In this document: positions 17,195 to 26,229 of the stretch, one piece after another
How positions within the stretch are numbered: the first letter of the stretch is position 1
How the letters are laid out: each line of letters opens with the position of its first letter
Source of the DNA: Xenophilus azovorans DSM 13620
Lineage (GTDB): Bacteria; Pseudomonadota; Gammaproteobacteria; Burkholderiales; Burkholderiaceae_C
Length of the DNA: 64,000 nt
Assembly (NCBI RefSeq): GCF_000745855.1
Contig: NZ_JQKD01000004.1
Location: 62,001-126,000 of the forward strand
Direction: 5' to 3'
Notes under the pieces: model-generated
Seen by the model: the letters and a program-made list of their open reading frames with translations, nothing else
Databases searched by the model: none
What the model was told of the DNA's origin: nothing
Translations under genes and position numbers: made by a program

Positions 17195-18844
17195 ATGGTC
17201 CGCGCCGCCACCCAGCTCCATCCACCGCGCACGCCCGTCGCGCCGCGGCCGGCAGCCACGCTGATGTGGCTGCGCGACACGGCCTCCGGCCCCGAAGTAC
17301 TGCTGACGCGGCGCTCGCCGAGCGCCAGCTTCCTGCCCGGCGTGTTCGTGTTCCCGGGTGGCCGCGTCGACGATGCCGATGCGGCGGTGGCCGACCTCGC
17401 AGGCGCGGCCGCAGCCGCGCTGCCCCACCTGCCCGCCGCGATGGCCGCGCTCCGCGAGAGCTTCGAGGAACTCGGCGTGCTGCATGCGCACGACGCGGAT
17501 GGCCGCCCGCTGACCGCGCAGGATCTGGCCACGCTGGAGCGCCGGGAGCCGCTGTACCCGCAGCTGCGCACACGCGGCCTGCGCCTGGCCGCCGACGCGC
17601 TGCGCGTCGCCGTGCGCTGGACCACCGACCGCGACGTGCAGCCGCGCCGCTTCGACACGCTGTTCCTGATCGGCCGCATGCCCGAAGCCCAGACGCCGGT
17701 GGCCGACGACAGCGAGCAGTTCGAGCCGGTGTGGCTGCGCGCCACTGACGCGCTGGCGCACCACGAGGCGGGCACGCTGCCGATGATCTTCCCGACCCTG
17801 CGCACGCTGCGCTGGCTGGCGGGCTTTGCCAGCGTCGACGCCGCGCTGGCCGCCTGCGCCAGCAACCGGCCGCACTGGGAGTCGTGCCCGCGCGGTGCGC
17901 TCGTCGGCGGCAAGCCGCAGCGCTACATGGAGAGCGACCTGCCGTTCGGCGAGCTCGAACTCGTCTGCCCCGACGGGCAACTGCTGCATGTACTCGACTG
18001 GCAGAGCGAACGTCCGGTGCAGCTGCTGCGGCACCTGTGGCGCTTCACCGCGCCCAACCCGGGCGTGATGACGGGGCCGGGGACGAATGCGTACATCCTG
18101 GGCAGCGCGGCGGCAGGCTTCATTGTCATCGACCCCGGGCCCCCGGACGACGCCCACGTCACACGCCTGCTCGAATTCACCGGCGGCAAGGTGCAGACCA
18201 TCGTCTGCACGCACTCGCACCCCGACCATTCGCCCGCCGCGCGGCCGCTGGCGCAGGCGTGCGAAGCCGCTACCGGGCACCGCCCGCCGATCCTCGGCCT
18301 GCCGTCGGAGGCCACGGCGCGTGCGCATTCCGAATTCACGCCCGACCGCGTGCTCGCCGATGGTGAACGCGTCGTGCTCGACGCCCCGGAGCAACGCGTC
18401 ACGCTGCGCGCGGCGCACACGCCCGGCCATGCCGCCAACCACGTGTGCCTGGTGCTCGAGGAGGATGGGCTGCTGTTCTCCGGCGACCACGTGCTCAACG
18501 GCAGCACGACGGTGATCGACCCGCCCGACGGCAACATGGCCGCCTACATCGACTCGCTCGACCGGCTGCTGCGCGAATGCGCGCAGCACGACATCCGCTT
18601 CATCCTGCCGGCGCACGGCCACGTCGTCGGCTCGGCGCCGCAGGCCATCGCGTGGCTGAAGGCGCACCGGCTGGCGCGCGAGGCGAAGGTGCTCGCCGCG
18701 ATGCGCCAGCGTCCCGACGGTGACCCGGAAGACTGGGTTCCGATCGCCTATGCCGACACGCCCAGGCAGCTCTGGCCGGTGGCCAAGCGCTCGCTGATCG
18801 CGCATGTCGAGCGCATCGAGGCGCTCGGACTCGCGCGCCCTTGA
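17195..18844 (+). CDS. NUDIX domain fused to metallo-beta-lactamase-fold hydrolase
   Basis: A 549-residue two-domain protein. Residues about 15-200 form a NUDIX-like domain: GGRVDD at 55 and the box end RESFEELGVL at 87-96, the standard 23-residue box being stretched by an Ala-rich insert. Residues about 285-540 are an MBL hydrolase of the LACTB2/glyoxalase-II type, with zinc ligands in THSHPDH (H340, H342, D344, H345), GHAANH near 424 and FSGDHVL near 443. The pairing suggests hydrolysis of a CoA-derived diphosphate plus a thioester or similar bond. The role is unproven. The preceding gene ends 13 bases upstream. Confidence 0.85.
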   Translation: MVRAATQLHPPRTPVAPRPAATLMWLRDTASGPEVLLTRRSPSASFLPGVFVFPGGRVDDADAAVADLAGAAAAALPHLPAAMAALRESFEELGVLHAHDADGRPLTAQDLATLERREPLYPQLRTRGLRLAADALRVAVRWTTDRDVQPRRFDTLFLIGRMPEAQTPVADDSEQFEPVWLRATDALAHHEAGTLPMIFPTLRTLRWLAGFASVDAALAACASNRPHWESCPRGALVGGKPQRYMESDLPFGELELVCPDGQLLHVLDWQSERPVQLLRHLWRFTAPNPGVMTGPGTNAYILGSAAAGFIVIDPGPPDDAHVTRLLEFTGGKVQTIVCTHSHPDHSPAARPLAQACEAATGHRPPILGLPSEATARAHSEFTPDRVLADGERVVLDAPEQRVTLRAAHTPGHAANHVCLVLEEDGLLFSGDHVLNGSTTVIDPPDGNMAAYIDSLDRLLRECAQHDIRFILPAHGHVVGSAPQAIAWLKAHRLAREAKVLAAMRQRPDGDPEDWVPIAYADTPRQLWPVAKRSLIAHVERIEALGLARP

Positions 18845-18878
18845 CGTCCAAGTCACTCTCTGCAACAGGAACCCGACC

Positions 18879-19370
18879 TTGACCGATCAGCCCCCCCTTC
18901 CCCCCGCCGTCGTCGACGCCTTCTGGCAGCGCTGGGGCAGCAACACCTTCCTCAGCGCGCAGGGCCTGGAGCTGGAACTCGCCGGCGTGGGGCGTGCCGT
19001 CGTGCACCTGCGCAAGCCCACCGTGATGCAGCGCGGCGGCGGCGGCTCGGCCGACGTGATCAACGGCGGCGTCATCGCCTACATGTTCGACGCCGCGCTC
19101 GGCTGCGCCATCGCCTCGGCCAACCTGGCACGGCCCGAGATGCGCAGCATCGCGCCACACGAACTGCGCCAGTCGACCATCAACCTCGACATCACCTACG
19201 TCGATGCCGCCACCGGCCCGCGCTTCGAAGCCCATGGCCGGGTGGTGCGCTCGGGGCGCAGCGTGGCCTTTGCCGAAGGCGAGCTGCGCGACGGCCAGGG
19301 TCGCGTCTGCGCCACCGCCAAGGGCATCTGGCGCGTCATGTGGCCGCAACCGGACGGCGCCGGCCGCTGA
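18879..19370 (+). CDS. PaaI-type hotdog thioesterase
   Basis: A 163-residue hotdog-fold protein of the PaaI/acyl-CoA thioesterase group, likely hydrolysing acyl-CoA to spare CoA when intermediates accumulate. The active-site helix reads VINGGVIAYMFDAALG, with the conserved GG and Asp pattern. No ATG fits the homologous start. A TTG at 18879 (TTG ACC GAT CAG) lies about 8 bases after an AGGA ribosome site and is my choice. It sits between the NUDIX-MBL gene and the AtuA-family gene on the same strand. Confidence 0.85.
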   Translation: MTDQPPLPPAVVDAFWQRWGSNTFLSAQGLELELAGVGRAVVHLRKPTVMQRGGGGSADVINGGVIAYMFDAALGCAIASANLARPEMRSIAPHELRQSTINLDITYVDAATGPRFEAHGRVVRSGRSVAFAEGELRDGQGRVCATAKGIWRVMWPQPDGAGR

Positions 19371-19419
19371 AACGGCTGCGCACGCCCTCCAACAACCGCT
19401 CGCGAAAGGACCTATCGGC

Positions 19420-21201
19420 ATGAGCAAGGACACCCTGCGCATCGGCTGCGCCTCCGGCTTCTGGGGCGACACCGAGTTTTCCGCTGCACAACTGGTCGAG
19501 CACGGCGACATTGACGTGCTGGTCTTCGACTACCTGGCCGAGATCACGATGTCTCTGCTGATCCGCGCCCGTGCGAAAGATCCGGCGCAGGGCTACGCGC
19601 CGGACTTCGTCGCCACCATGAAGCCCCTGATGAAGCAGTTGAAGGCGCGCGGCATCCAGGTGGTGGCCAATGCCGGCGGGGTGAACCCGTCGGCCTGCCG
19701 CGATGCGCTCGTCGCTGCGGCCGCGGCCGAGGGCGTGGACCTGAAGATCGCCGCCGTCCTCGGCGACGACCTGATGCCGCAAGTCGAGGCGCTGCGCGCG
19801 GCCGGCACGAAGGAGATGTTCTCCGGCGCAACTTTCCCCGCCAAGGTCATGAGCGCCAACGCCTACCTGGGCGCCTTCCCCATCGCCGCAGCGCTGTCCG
19901 CGGGCGCCGACATCGTGGTCACCGGACGCTGCGTGGACAGCGCGGTGACGCTGGCTCCGCTGATCGCGCGCTTCGGTTGGACCGCCGACGACCTGGACAA
20001 GCTGGCGCAAGGCAGCCTCGCCGGCCACCTGATCGAATGCGGCACGCAGGCCACCGGCGGCAACTACACCGATTGGGCCAGCGTGCCCGGCTGGGACGAC
20101 ATGGGCTTCCCGATCGCCGAGTGCAGCGCCGAAGGCGGCTTCGTCATCACCAAGCCGCCGGGCACCGGCGGGCTGGTGTGCCCCTCCACCGTGGGCGAGC
20201 AGATGCTCTACGAGATCGGCGACCCGCGCGCCTACATCCTGCCCGACGTGGTGTGCGACTTCACCGACGTCACGCTCACGCAGGTGGGGCCCGACCGCGT
20301 GGAAGTGCGCGGCGCGCGCGGGCTGCCGCCCACCGACCAGGCGAAGGTGAGCGTCACCTGTGCCGACGGCTTCCGCGCGATGAGCCTTTTCATGATCGGC
20401 GGCATCGACGCCGGCGCCAAGGCGCGCCGTGTCGGCGCTTCGATGCTGGCGCGCATGCGGCGCAAGTTCGCCGAGCGTGGCTGGCCCGACTTCACCGAGG
20501 CCTGCGTCGAAGCCATCGGCGCCGAGGATACCTACGGCCCTCATGGCCGAGTGTCCGCGCGCGAGGTGATGCTCAAGGTGGGCGTGCGCCACCCGTTGAA
20601 AGACGCGCTCGAGCTGTTCTCGCGCGAGGTCGCGCCGATGGCGCTGATGTCCGCGCCGGCGATCACCGGCTTCACCGGCGGGCGGCCGAAGGTGCAGCCC
20701 GTGGTGCGGCTCTTCTCCTGCCTCGTGCCGAAAGCGAAGCTCGCGGTGAGCATCGACATGGGTGCGCAGAAGGTCGCCGCGCCCGCGCTGGCCGGGGTGC
20801 CCTTCGACGCCGCGGCGCTGCGGGCGGTGGATGGCCCGCTGCCCGCCGCCGATGCCTTCGCCCGCGGCGCACGCAGCGTGCCGCTGGTGCAGCTGGCCTG
20901 GGGCCGCAGCGGCGACAAGGGCGACGCCGCCAACATCGGCATCATCGCCCGCAAGCCCGAATACCTGCCCTTCATCCGTGCCGCCATCACCGAGCAGGCA
21001 GTGGCGCGCTGGTTCGCGCACCTCGTGCACGGCGAGGTGCGCCGCTACGATCTGCCGGGCACGCATGCGCTCAACTTCACGCTGCAGGAAGCACTGGGCG
21101 GCGGCGGCATCGCCTCGGTGCGCATGGATCCGCAGGGCAAGGCCTATGCGCAGATGCTGCTCGACCATCCGGTGGAGATCCCCGCCGAACTTGCTCTCTG
21201 A
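19420..21201 (+). CDS. AtuA-family protein (DUF1446), acyclic terpene utilisation type
   Basis: A 593-residue protein of the DUF1446/AtuA family, first named from the Pseudomonas citronellol/geraniol (atu) cluster, whose biochemical role is still unclear. It starts MSKDTLRIGCASGFWGD and contains VVANAGGVNPSACRDA near 85 and VTGRCVDSAVTLAPLI near 167, both characteristic. The last 120 residues (QLAWGRSGDKGDAANIGIIA from about 488) form the separate small AtuA-like C-terminal domain. In this operon it accompanies a geranyl/methylcrotonyl-type carboxylase and several ACADs, consistent with branched-chain or isoprenoid acid breakdown. The family is common in Burkholderiales outside terpene loci, so function stays open. 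Confidence 0.88.
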   Translation: MSKDTLRIGCASGFWGDTEFSAAQLVEHGDIDVLVFDYLAEITMSLLIRARAKDPAQGYAPDFVATMKPLMKQLKARGIQVVANAGGVNPSACRDALVAAAAAEGVDLKIAAVLGDDLMPQVEALRAAGTKEMFSGATFPAKVMSANAYLGAFPIAAALSAGADIVVTGRCVDSAVTLAPLIARFGWTADDLDKLAQGSLAGHLIECGTQATGGNYTDWASVPGWDDMGFPIAECSAEGGFVITKPPGTGGLVCPSTVGEQMLYEIGDPRAYILPDVVCDFTDVTLTQVGPDRVEVRGARGLPPTDQAKVSVTCADGFRAMSLFMIGGIDAGAKARRVGASMLARMRRKFAERGWPDFTEACVEAIGAEDTYGPHGRVSAREVMLKVGVRHPLKDALELFSREVAPMALMSAPAITGFTGGRPKVQPVVRLFSCLVPKAKLAVSIDMGAQKVAAPALAGVPFDAAALRAVDGPLPAADAFARGARSVPLVQLAWGRSGDKGDAANIGIIARKPEYLPFIRAAITEQAVARWFAHLVHGEVRRYDLPGTHALNFTLQEALGGGGIASVRMDPQGKAYAQMLLDHPVEIPAELAL

Positions 21202-21239
21202 CCCCACCCGCCCTGCCCCGAAACCCCAAGGAGTGATCC

Positions 21240-22436
21240 ATGAACGCCCCGACCACGCCGACCGGCCGCACCACCGCCTCCTCGATCATCCAGTCGCGCA
21301 TCCGCGACATTCAGGAGGCCGCGCGCGGCGTCACCAAGCAATACCCTCGCAGCTACATCCTGCAGTGCATCAAGGAAGACCGCTTCCCCGACGAGCTGTG
21401 GCGCGAGCTGGGCAAGTTCGGTCTTCTCGGGCTGTCGATCCCGGAGGAGCACGGCGGCTCCGGCGGCGGCGTGCTCGAAATCACCGCGCTCAATGAGGCG
21501 CTGGCGCTGGCCGGCGTGCCGACGCTGTTCCTCGTCGTCACCGGCCTGGCGCGGGTGCCGATCGTGCGCCACGGCACCCAGGAGCAGATCGCCCGGTACG
21601 TGACGCCCACCTGCACCGGCGAGAAGAAGATGTGCTTCGCCATCACCGAGCCCAACGCCGGCACCAACAGCTTCGCCATGTCCACGCTGGCCACCCGCAA
21701 CGCCGACGGCGGCTGGACGCTCAACGGCCAGAAGGTCTTCATCTCCGGCGCGCGCGATGCCGACTACATGCAGGTGGTGGCGCGCACCTCCAAGGTCGGC
21801 GAGGTGGCGCACCGCACCGACGGCATGTCGCTGTTCGTGCTGGACATGAAGACGCCGGGCATCAAGCTGCAGCAGCTCAACATCCAGGTCGAGACCGCCG
21901 AGCGCCAGTACATGGTGTTCTTCGACAACGTGCAGCTGCCCGCCGACGCGGTGATCGGCGAGCCCGGCAAGGGAGCCAAGCTGATGTTCGAGGGCCTGAA
22001 CTCGGAGCGGCTGCTGGCCGCCGGCGCGGCGCTTGGCCTGGGGGACTACGCGCTCAGCAAGGCGGTGGCGTACTCGAAGGACCGCAAGCCCTTCGGCAAG
22101 CCCATCGGCAGCTACCAGTCGCTGCAGCACCGCATGGCCCTGGCCAAGGCCGAACTCGAAGCCGCGCGGCTGATGACCTACGACGCCGCCGACCGCTTCG
22201 ACAACGGCGAGGACGCCGGCGCGCAGGCCAACATGGCCAAGCTGCTGGCCTCGCGCGCCGCGGTGGCGGCCATCGAGGCCACGCTGCAGGTGCACGGGGG
22301 CTACGGCTTCGACCGCGACTACGACGTGGTGACGCTGTGGCCGATGACGCGCCTGCTCGAGATCGCGCCCATCAACAACGAGATGCTGATGAACTACATC
22401 GGCGAGCACGTGCTCGGCCTGCCCAAGTCGTACTGA
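21240..22436 (+). CDS. Acyl-CoA dehydrogenase, 'GLPKSY' C-terminal type
   Basis: A 398-residue FAD dehydrogenase with FAITEPNAGTNSFAM near 133, likely base E256 in GLNSERLLAAG, and VHGGYGFDRDYDV near 353. It ends GEHVLGLPKSY and lacks the usual Y-x-G-T element, matching the products at 534, 33690 and 39086. This places it in one clade of paralogues. It directly follows the AtuA-family gene (39-base gap with an AAGGAG ribosome site) and is itself abutted by a MerR gene. The context suggests a branched acyl-CoA such as a citronellyl-type ester, but that is inference. Confidence 0.92.
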   Translation: MNAPTTPTGRTTASSIIQSRIRDIQEAARGVTKQYPRSYILQCIKEDRFPDELWRELGKFGLLGLSIPEEHGGSGGGVLEITALNEALALAGVPTLFLVVTGLARVPIVRHGTQEQIARYVTPTCTGEKKMCFAITEPNAGTNSFAMSTLATRNADGGWTLNGQKVFISGARDADYMQVVARTSKVGEVAHRTDGMSLFVLDMKTPGIKLQQLNIQVETAERQYMVFFDNVQLPADAVIGEPGKGAKLMFEGLNSERLLAAGAALGLGDYALSKAVAYSKDRKPFGKPIGSYQSLQHRMALAKAELEAARLMTYDAADRFDNGEDAGAQANMAKLLASRAAVAAIEATLQVHGGYGFDRDYDVVTLWPMTRLLEIAPINNEMLMNYIGEHVLGLPKSY

Positions 22437-22859
22437 GTGGCCGTGCCGAAACATCGAGCCGAGCGGGCTGGGCAGGCGCAGGCATCCGCGCCGCTGGGCA
22501 TCTCCGAGGCCTGCAGGCGCGTCGGCATCACGCTGCGCGCCATCCGGCACTACGAATCGCTGGGGTTGGTGCTGCCGCAGCGAATGGGCGGTGCGCGTGT
22601 GTATGGCGCGGCCGAGCTTCGGACGCTGGAACTGCTGCAACGCTTCCAGGCCCTGGGGTTCTCTTTGCAGGAGTGCCGCATCGGACTGCATGGGTTGGGT
22701 CAGCCGACGTCCGGCCCACCCACCGATCCCGGAACCGGGCTGCAAGCCTTCGTCGATTCGTTGCAGCACCGCCGCGACGCGGTTGGTTCGATGCTTGCGG
22801 AGCTGCGTGTCATCCGCGATGCCGCATCGGCAGCGCTGGCGGCAGGAGAACGGTGTTGA
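22437..22859 (+). CDS. MerR-family transcriptional regulator
   Basis: A 140-residue regulator with an N-terminal winged helix (GISEACRRVGITLRAIRHYE at about 20-39, then GLVLPQR and ARVYGAAELRTLELL). A C-terminal helix (about 95-135) would form the dimer coiled coil. No metal-binding cysteine cluster is visible, so an organic effector is likely. The GTG start at 22437 follows the dehydrogenase stop with no gap (TGAGTG); a second GTG 6 bases on is also possible. MerR regulators such as LiuR control leucine/isovalerate genes in proteobacteria, a possible parallel given the carboxylase upstream. Confidence 0.88.
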   Translation: MAVPKHRAERAGQAQASAPLGISEACRRVGITLRAIRHYESLGLVLPQRMGGARVYGAAELRTLELLQRFQALGFSLQECRIGLHGLGQPTSGPPTDPGTGLQAFVDSLQHRRDAVGSMLAELRVIRDAASAALAAGERC

Positions 22860-22873
22860 GCGAGGGGCCGCGC

Positions 22874-23662
22874 ATGGAGCAGCACCTCCTGGTTGCCGGC
22901 GGTCGCAGCCTGGCGGCGACCGCCTGGGGCCGGATCGACAGTGAAGCGCCGGTGATCGTCATGATGCACGGGGGCCTGGACTGCACGAGCACCTGGAAGG
23001 ACCTGCCCGAGGCCATTGCCCGGACGAGCGGTCTGGCCGTGCTGTCCTACGACCGCTGGGGCTACGGCGGCTCGGAGGCCTACGTCGGTCGGCGCGAACG
23101 CTCCTATCGCTTCGAGGAGTCGGGGCCTGTGTTTGCCGAGGTGCTGCGCCACTTCGGCATTCGGCACAGCGTGGTCTTCGGCCACAGCGATGGCGGCGCC
23201 ATGGGCCTGCTCGCCGCCGCCGCCCACCCTGACGCGGTGCGCGGCGTTTGCGCCTGCTCGCCCACCGTGGCGCTGGACCTGCCGATGGTGCGGGCCATGG
23301 CCTCGGCGCGCCAAGCCTTCGAGCACGGCGGCCTGCGGGAGAAACTCGTTCGCCACCATGGCGACAAGACCGATGCGATGTTCTGGGCCTGGTACGAGCC
23401 CTGGGCCGACGAAGCCGCGATCGCGTGGTCCATGGCAAAACAGGTGGCCGAAGTGCGCTGCCCGGTGGCCGCGCTGTTCGGTCAGGATGACGACTACGGC
23501 TGGCGTGCGAGCGCGCGGCTGCTGGTGGACCACGGCCGCATGCCGCTGGAGTTGACGGCAATCCCTGCGGTCGGCCACGATCCGCAGCACCGGGCTCGCG
23601 CCGAAGTGCTGGCGGCGCTGGCCCGCGTCGCTAGCGCGGCGGGCATCGCCATCGAGCGCTGA
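22874..23662 (+). CDS. Alpha/beta-fold hydrolase
   Basis: A 262-residue hydrolase. The oxyanion segment is MMHGGLDCTSTW near residue 33, the nucleophile elbow GHSDGGAMG near 106 (Ser), an acidic residue lies in FGQDDDYG near 203, and the terminal His is in VGHDPQ near 235. Ester, lactone or thioester substrates are possible. Two starts compete: this ATG, and an in-frame TTG at 22856 with a good AGGAGA site that overlaps the MerR stop. It is the last gene of the long plus-strand run and is convergent with the dioxygenase gene. Confidence 0.82.
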   Translation: MEQHLLVAGGRSLAATAWGRIDSEAPVIVMMHGGLDCTSTWKDLPEAIARTSGLAVLSYDRWGYGGSEAYVGRRERSYRFEESGPVFAEVLRHFGIRHSVVFGHSDGGAMGLLAAAAHPDAVRGVCACSPTVALDLPMVRAMASARQAFEHGGLREKLVRHHGDKTDAMFWAWYEPWADEAAIAWSMAKQVAEVRCPVAALFGQDDDYGWRASARLLVDHGRMPLELTAIPAVGHDPQHRARAEVLAALARVASAAGIAIER

Positions 23663-23669
23663 TGCCTCG

Positions 23670-23684
23670 CGGACCTGCGGTCCG
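23670..23684. terminator. Hairpin between convergent genes
   Basis: CGGACC-TGC-GGTCCG forms a perfect 6-base stem with a 3-base loop, lying exactly between the stop of the hydrolase (23662) and the stop of the dioxygenase (23685). There is no T-tract, so it may slow or end transcription from both sides only partly. Confidence 0.4.
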
Positions 23685-24527
23685 TCAGACGGCGCGCGGC
23701 ACGTCACCCGCCAGCGTGATGCGGTGCATCACGCGGCGGAACCCGTGGTAGTCGTTGATCGGGTAATGCTGCGTGCTGCGGTTGTCCCATAGGGCCAGCG
23801 TGCCGGGCGCCCAGCGCACGCGGCAGGTGAACTCCTCCTTGCGCTGGTGCTCGTGCAGGAAGCGCAGCAGCGGCGCGCTTTCCTCCTCGGTCAGGCCAGC
23901 GAACTGCACAGTGTGCGCCACGTTCATGTACAGCGCGCGGCGTCCCGTCTCGGGGTGCAGCCGCACCGCCGGATGTTCGGCGTCGTAGACGCGGCGTTCG
24001 CTGCGGCCGGCTTCGGCAATACGGTCCTCGCGCGTGCGCGAGGTGTCGGCCTTGGCCGAGCTGTTGACGCAGCGCAGACCGGCCAGCAGCCGTTGCATGC
24101 CCTCGGACAGAGCTTCGTAGGCCGCCGTCTGGCTGGCGAAGAGGGTGTCGCCACCGTGTGGCGGCACCTCGCGCGCGAGCAACAGCGTGGCCATCGGCGG
24201 CTGTTCCAGGTAGGCGGTGTCGCTGTGCCAGACGCCGCCGAAGTTGACACGCTCGTGCTCGAGCTTCTTCACTTCGATGATGGTTGGCCAACCGTCGAGG
24301 CCCTTGACGAAGGGATACTCCACCGGCGTGCCGATGGTGGCGGCGAAGGCCATGAACTCGTCGCTGCTCAGCATCTGGCCGGGCAGCACGATCACGCCGT
24401 GCTCGAGCCACACGCGCCGCAGCTCGACCGTCTGCGCCGCTGCAAGGGGCCGGCGCAGATCGAGCCCGGTCACCTCGGCGCCGATGGCTCCGGCCAGGCG
24501 CCTGATCTCCATCGCGGATTTCCCCAT
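23685..24527 (-). CDS. TauD/TfdA-family 2-oxoglutarate-dependent dioxygenase
   Basis: Fe(II)/2-oxoglutarate oxygenase of 280 residues. The iron site is complete: H101 and D103 in VWHSDTAY, and H254 in STQHYPINDY. R269, 15 residues after the distal His, is the probable 2-oxoglutarate anchor. Family members hydroxylate next to sulfonate, ether or amine groups, or act on alkyl and aryl-oxy acids. It ends the minus operon 27402-23685 with a thiolase-like protein, a DUF35 protein and an ACAD, so its substrate may belong to the same acid pathway. The start at 24527 has a GGAGG site; an ATG 15 bases in is the alternative. Confidence 0.9.
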   Translation of the reverse strand: MGKSAMEIRRLAGAIGAEVTGLDLRRPLAAAQTVELRRVWLEHGVIVLPGQMLSSDEFMAFAATIGTPVEYPFVKGLDGWPTIIEVKKLEHERVNFGGVWHSDTAYLEQPPMATLLLAREVPPHGGDTLFASQTAAYEALSEGMQRLLAGLRCVNSSAKADTSRTREDRIAEAGRSERRVYDAEHPAVRLHPETGRRALYMNVAHTVQFAGLTEEESAPLLRFLHEHQRKEEFTCRVRWAPGTLALWDNRSTQHYPINDYHGFRRVMHRITLAGDVPRAV

Positions 24528-24561
24528 CGTCGCTTCGCCTCCAGAGCTCAGTATCGGCGTT

Positions 24562-25797
24562 CTACAGATCCGTTGCCCGCCCGCCCAGCAGCTGGCGCGC
24601 GATGGTGCGCCGCTGGATCTCGGCCGTGCCGTCGGGGATGCGCATCACACGCGCGAAGCGCCAGCCCTCCTCGATGCGCAGCTCGTTGGTCAAGCCCATC
24701 GCGCCATGCACCTGGATGCTGCGATCCATCACGCGACCGAGCATCTCGGTGGCGAAGGCCTTGACCATGCTCACCTGCGCGGTGGCCGCTTCGCCTCGGT
24801 CGATGCGCCAGGCGCAGTTCTGGATCATCGACTTGGCGGCGTAGATGTCCATCGCGCTGTCGGCCAGCATGAACTGGATCGCCTGATGCTCGGCGATGGG
24901 AACGCCCTGCGTCTTGCGCACCTTGGCGTACGCGAGCGCCTGGTCCAGCGCCCAGCGCGCCAGCCCCAGGCAGGTGGCTGCCATGCCGATACGGCCGGCG
25001 TTCACGCCGTCCATCGCCACCGCCAGGCCGCGGCCCACGGCGCCCAGCCGGTGGTCGTCGGGCACCCGCACGCCGTCGAGCACCACGACGCCGGTGTCAC
25101 CGCCCAGATGGCCCATGGTGTTGATCAGGCGCGGCACCGAGAAGCCAGGCGTCTTCGTGTCGATGAAAAACCCGGTCACGCCACCTTGGTGGCGGGCCGC
25201 AGCCTCGGGGTCGGTCAGCGCGAAGATCATCGCGTGGTCGGCGTAAGGCGAGTTGGTGATCCACTGCTTGGTGCCGCTCAGCACCCAGTGGTCGCCGTCG
25301 CGCACGGCGCGCGTCTTCATTGCGAACACGTCGGAGCCGGCATCGGGTTCGCTCAGGCCGAAGCACAGCGTCTTGTCGCCGCTGGCGATGCCCTCGCGAT
25401 AGCGCGCGAAGGCGGCCGGCGTCAGCTGCCGCAGCACCGGCGACAGGCCATTGGTGAAGGGCGATGGCAGCACCACGGTCTGGATCAGCGGCCGGCCGGG
25501 TCCGAAGCGGTGGTTCAGCACCTCCTGGATGTGCGCCATCGCCTGCGCCCCCAACCCCGCACCGCCCAGCGCCTCGGCACCGAACAGGTTGTAGTAGCCC
25601 AGTTCCGCCGAGCGCATGCGGATGCGACGTCGCAACGCCAGCAGCTCGGGCACGAAGCGGCCATCGGGCTGAAACAGCGTGCGTTCGTTGGCGAGCACCG
25701 TGCGGTGCTCGTCCTCCAGTGGCAGCACTTCGCGCTCGACGAAGCGCAGCACGGCCTCGCCGATGGCCCGGGTGTCGGCGTCGACTTCGAAGTCCAT
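24562..25797 (-). CDS. Acyl-CoA dehydrogenase, ACAD10/11-like
   Basis: A 411-residue dehydrogenase with FGLSEPDAGSDVFAMKT near 152 and QVHGAMGLTNEL near 366. The C-terminal signature is IPDGTAEIQRR: Asp replaces the catalytic Glu of the YEGT motif, as in the ACAD10/11 group, and the helix-G position is NAGR rather than NxER. The long insertion after the first helix (about 40-60) also fits that group. It lies between the DUF35 gene (15-base gap) and the dioxygenase gene on the same strand. A branched or bulky acyl-CoA is likely but not provable here. Confidence 0.9.
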   Translation of the reverse strand: MDFEVDADTRAIGEAVLRFVEREVLPLEDEHRTVLANERTLFQPDGRFVPELLALRRRIRMRSAELGYYNLFGAEALGGAGLGAQAMAHIQEVLNHRFGPGRPLIQTVVLPSPFTNGLSPVLRQLTPAAFARYREGIASGDKTLCFGLSEPDAGSDVFAMKTRAVRDGDHWVLSGTKQWITNSPYADHAMIFALTDPEAAARHQGGVTGFFIDTKTPGFSVPRLINTMGHLGGDTGVVVLDGVRVPDDHRLGAVGRGLAVAMDGVNAGRIGMAATCLGLARWALDQALAYAKVRKTQGVPIAEHQAIQFMLADSAMDIYAAKSMIQNCAWRIDRGEAATAQVSMVKAFATEMLGRVMDRSIQVHGAMGLTNELRIEEGWRFARVMRIPDGTAEIQRRTIARQLLGGRATDL

Positions 25798-25811
25798 GAC
25801 CGTAAGCTCGT

Positions 25812-26213
25812 TCAGGCCGCCTTGAACTTGGGCAGCGTGATCTCGTCGGTGACCGCCTCGAAGGCCACCGCCACGCGCTGGCCGATGCGCACCGAATCGA
25901 CGTCCTCGGTGACGATGTTGGTCATCATGCGCGCGCCTTCGTCGAGCTCGACCACCGCCACCACATAGGGCGCGTCGGCCTTAAAGGCCGGGCCGGCCGG
26001 GCGTCGCGCCACCGTGTAGCTGTAGATGCTGCCGGTGCCACGGGCGTCGGACCACTCCAGCGCGTCGCTGTGGCAGTGCGGACACAGTGCGCGCGGGTAG
26101 AAGTGGTGCCGTCCGCAGTCGCGGCAGCGCTTGAGGATCAGGCGGCGCTCCTTCAGCGCGGCCCAGTAGGGCGCGCTCTCGGGGTCGACGACGGGCAGGG
26201 GCTTCTCGTACAT
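25812..26213 (-). CDS. DUF35 zinc-ribbon/OB-fold protein (partner of thiolase-like protein)
   Basis: A 133-residue protein with a rubredoxin-like zinc ribbon (C30, C33, C44, C47 in CRDCG and CPHCHS) followed by an OB fold. Proteins of this family bind CoA esters and partner thiolase-fold enzymes. In actinobacterial steroid catabolism the DUF35 part of ChsH2 is required by the Ltp2 aldolase. The gene starts 16 bases after the thiolase-like gene, exactly the arrangement expected for such a complex. Confidence 0.9.
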   Translation of the reverse strand: MYEKPLPVVDPESAPYWAALKERRLILKRCRDCGRHHFYPRALCPHCHSDALEWSDARGTGSIYSYTVARRPAGPAFKADAPYVVAVVELDEGARMMTNIVTEDVDSVRIGQRVAVAFEAVTDEITLPKFKAA

Positions 26214-26229
26214 GGCAGGTGGTCCGATG

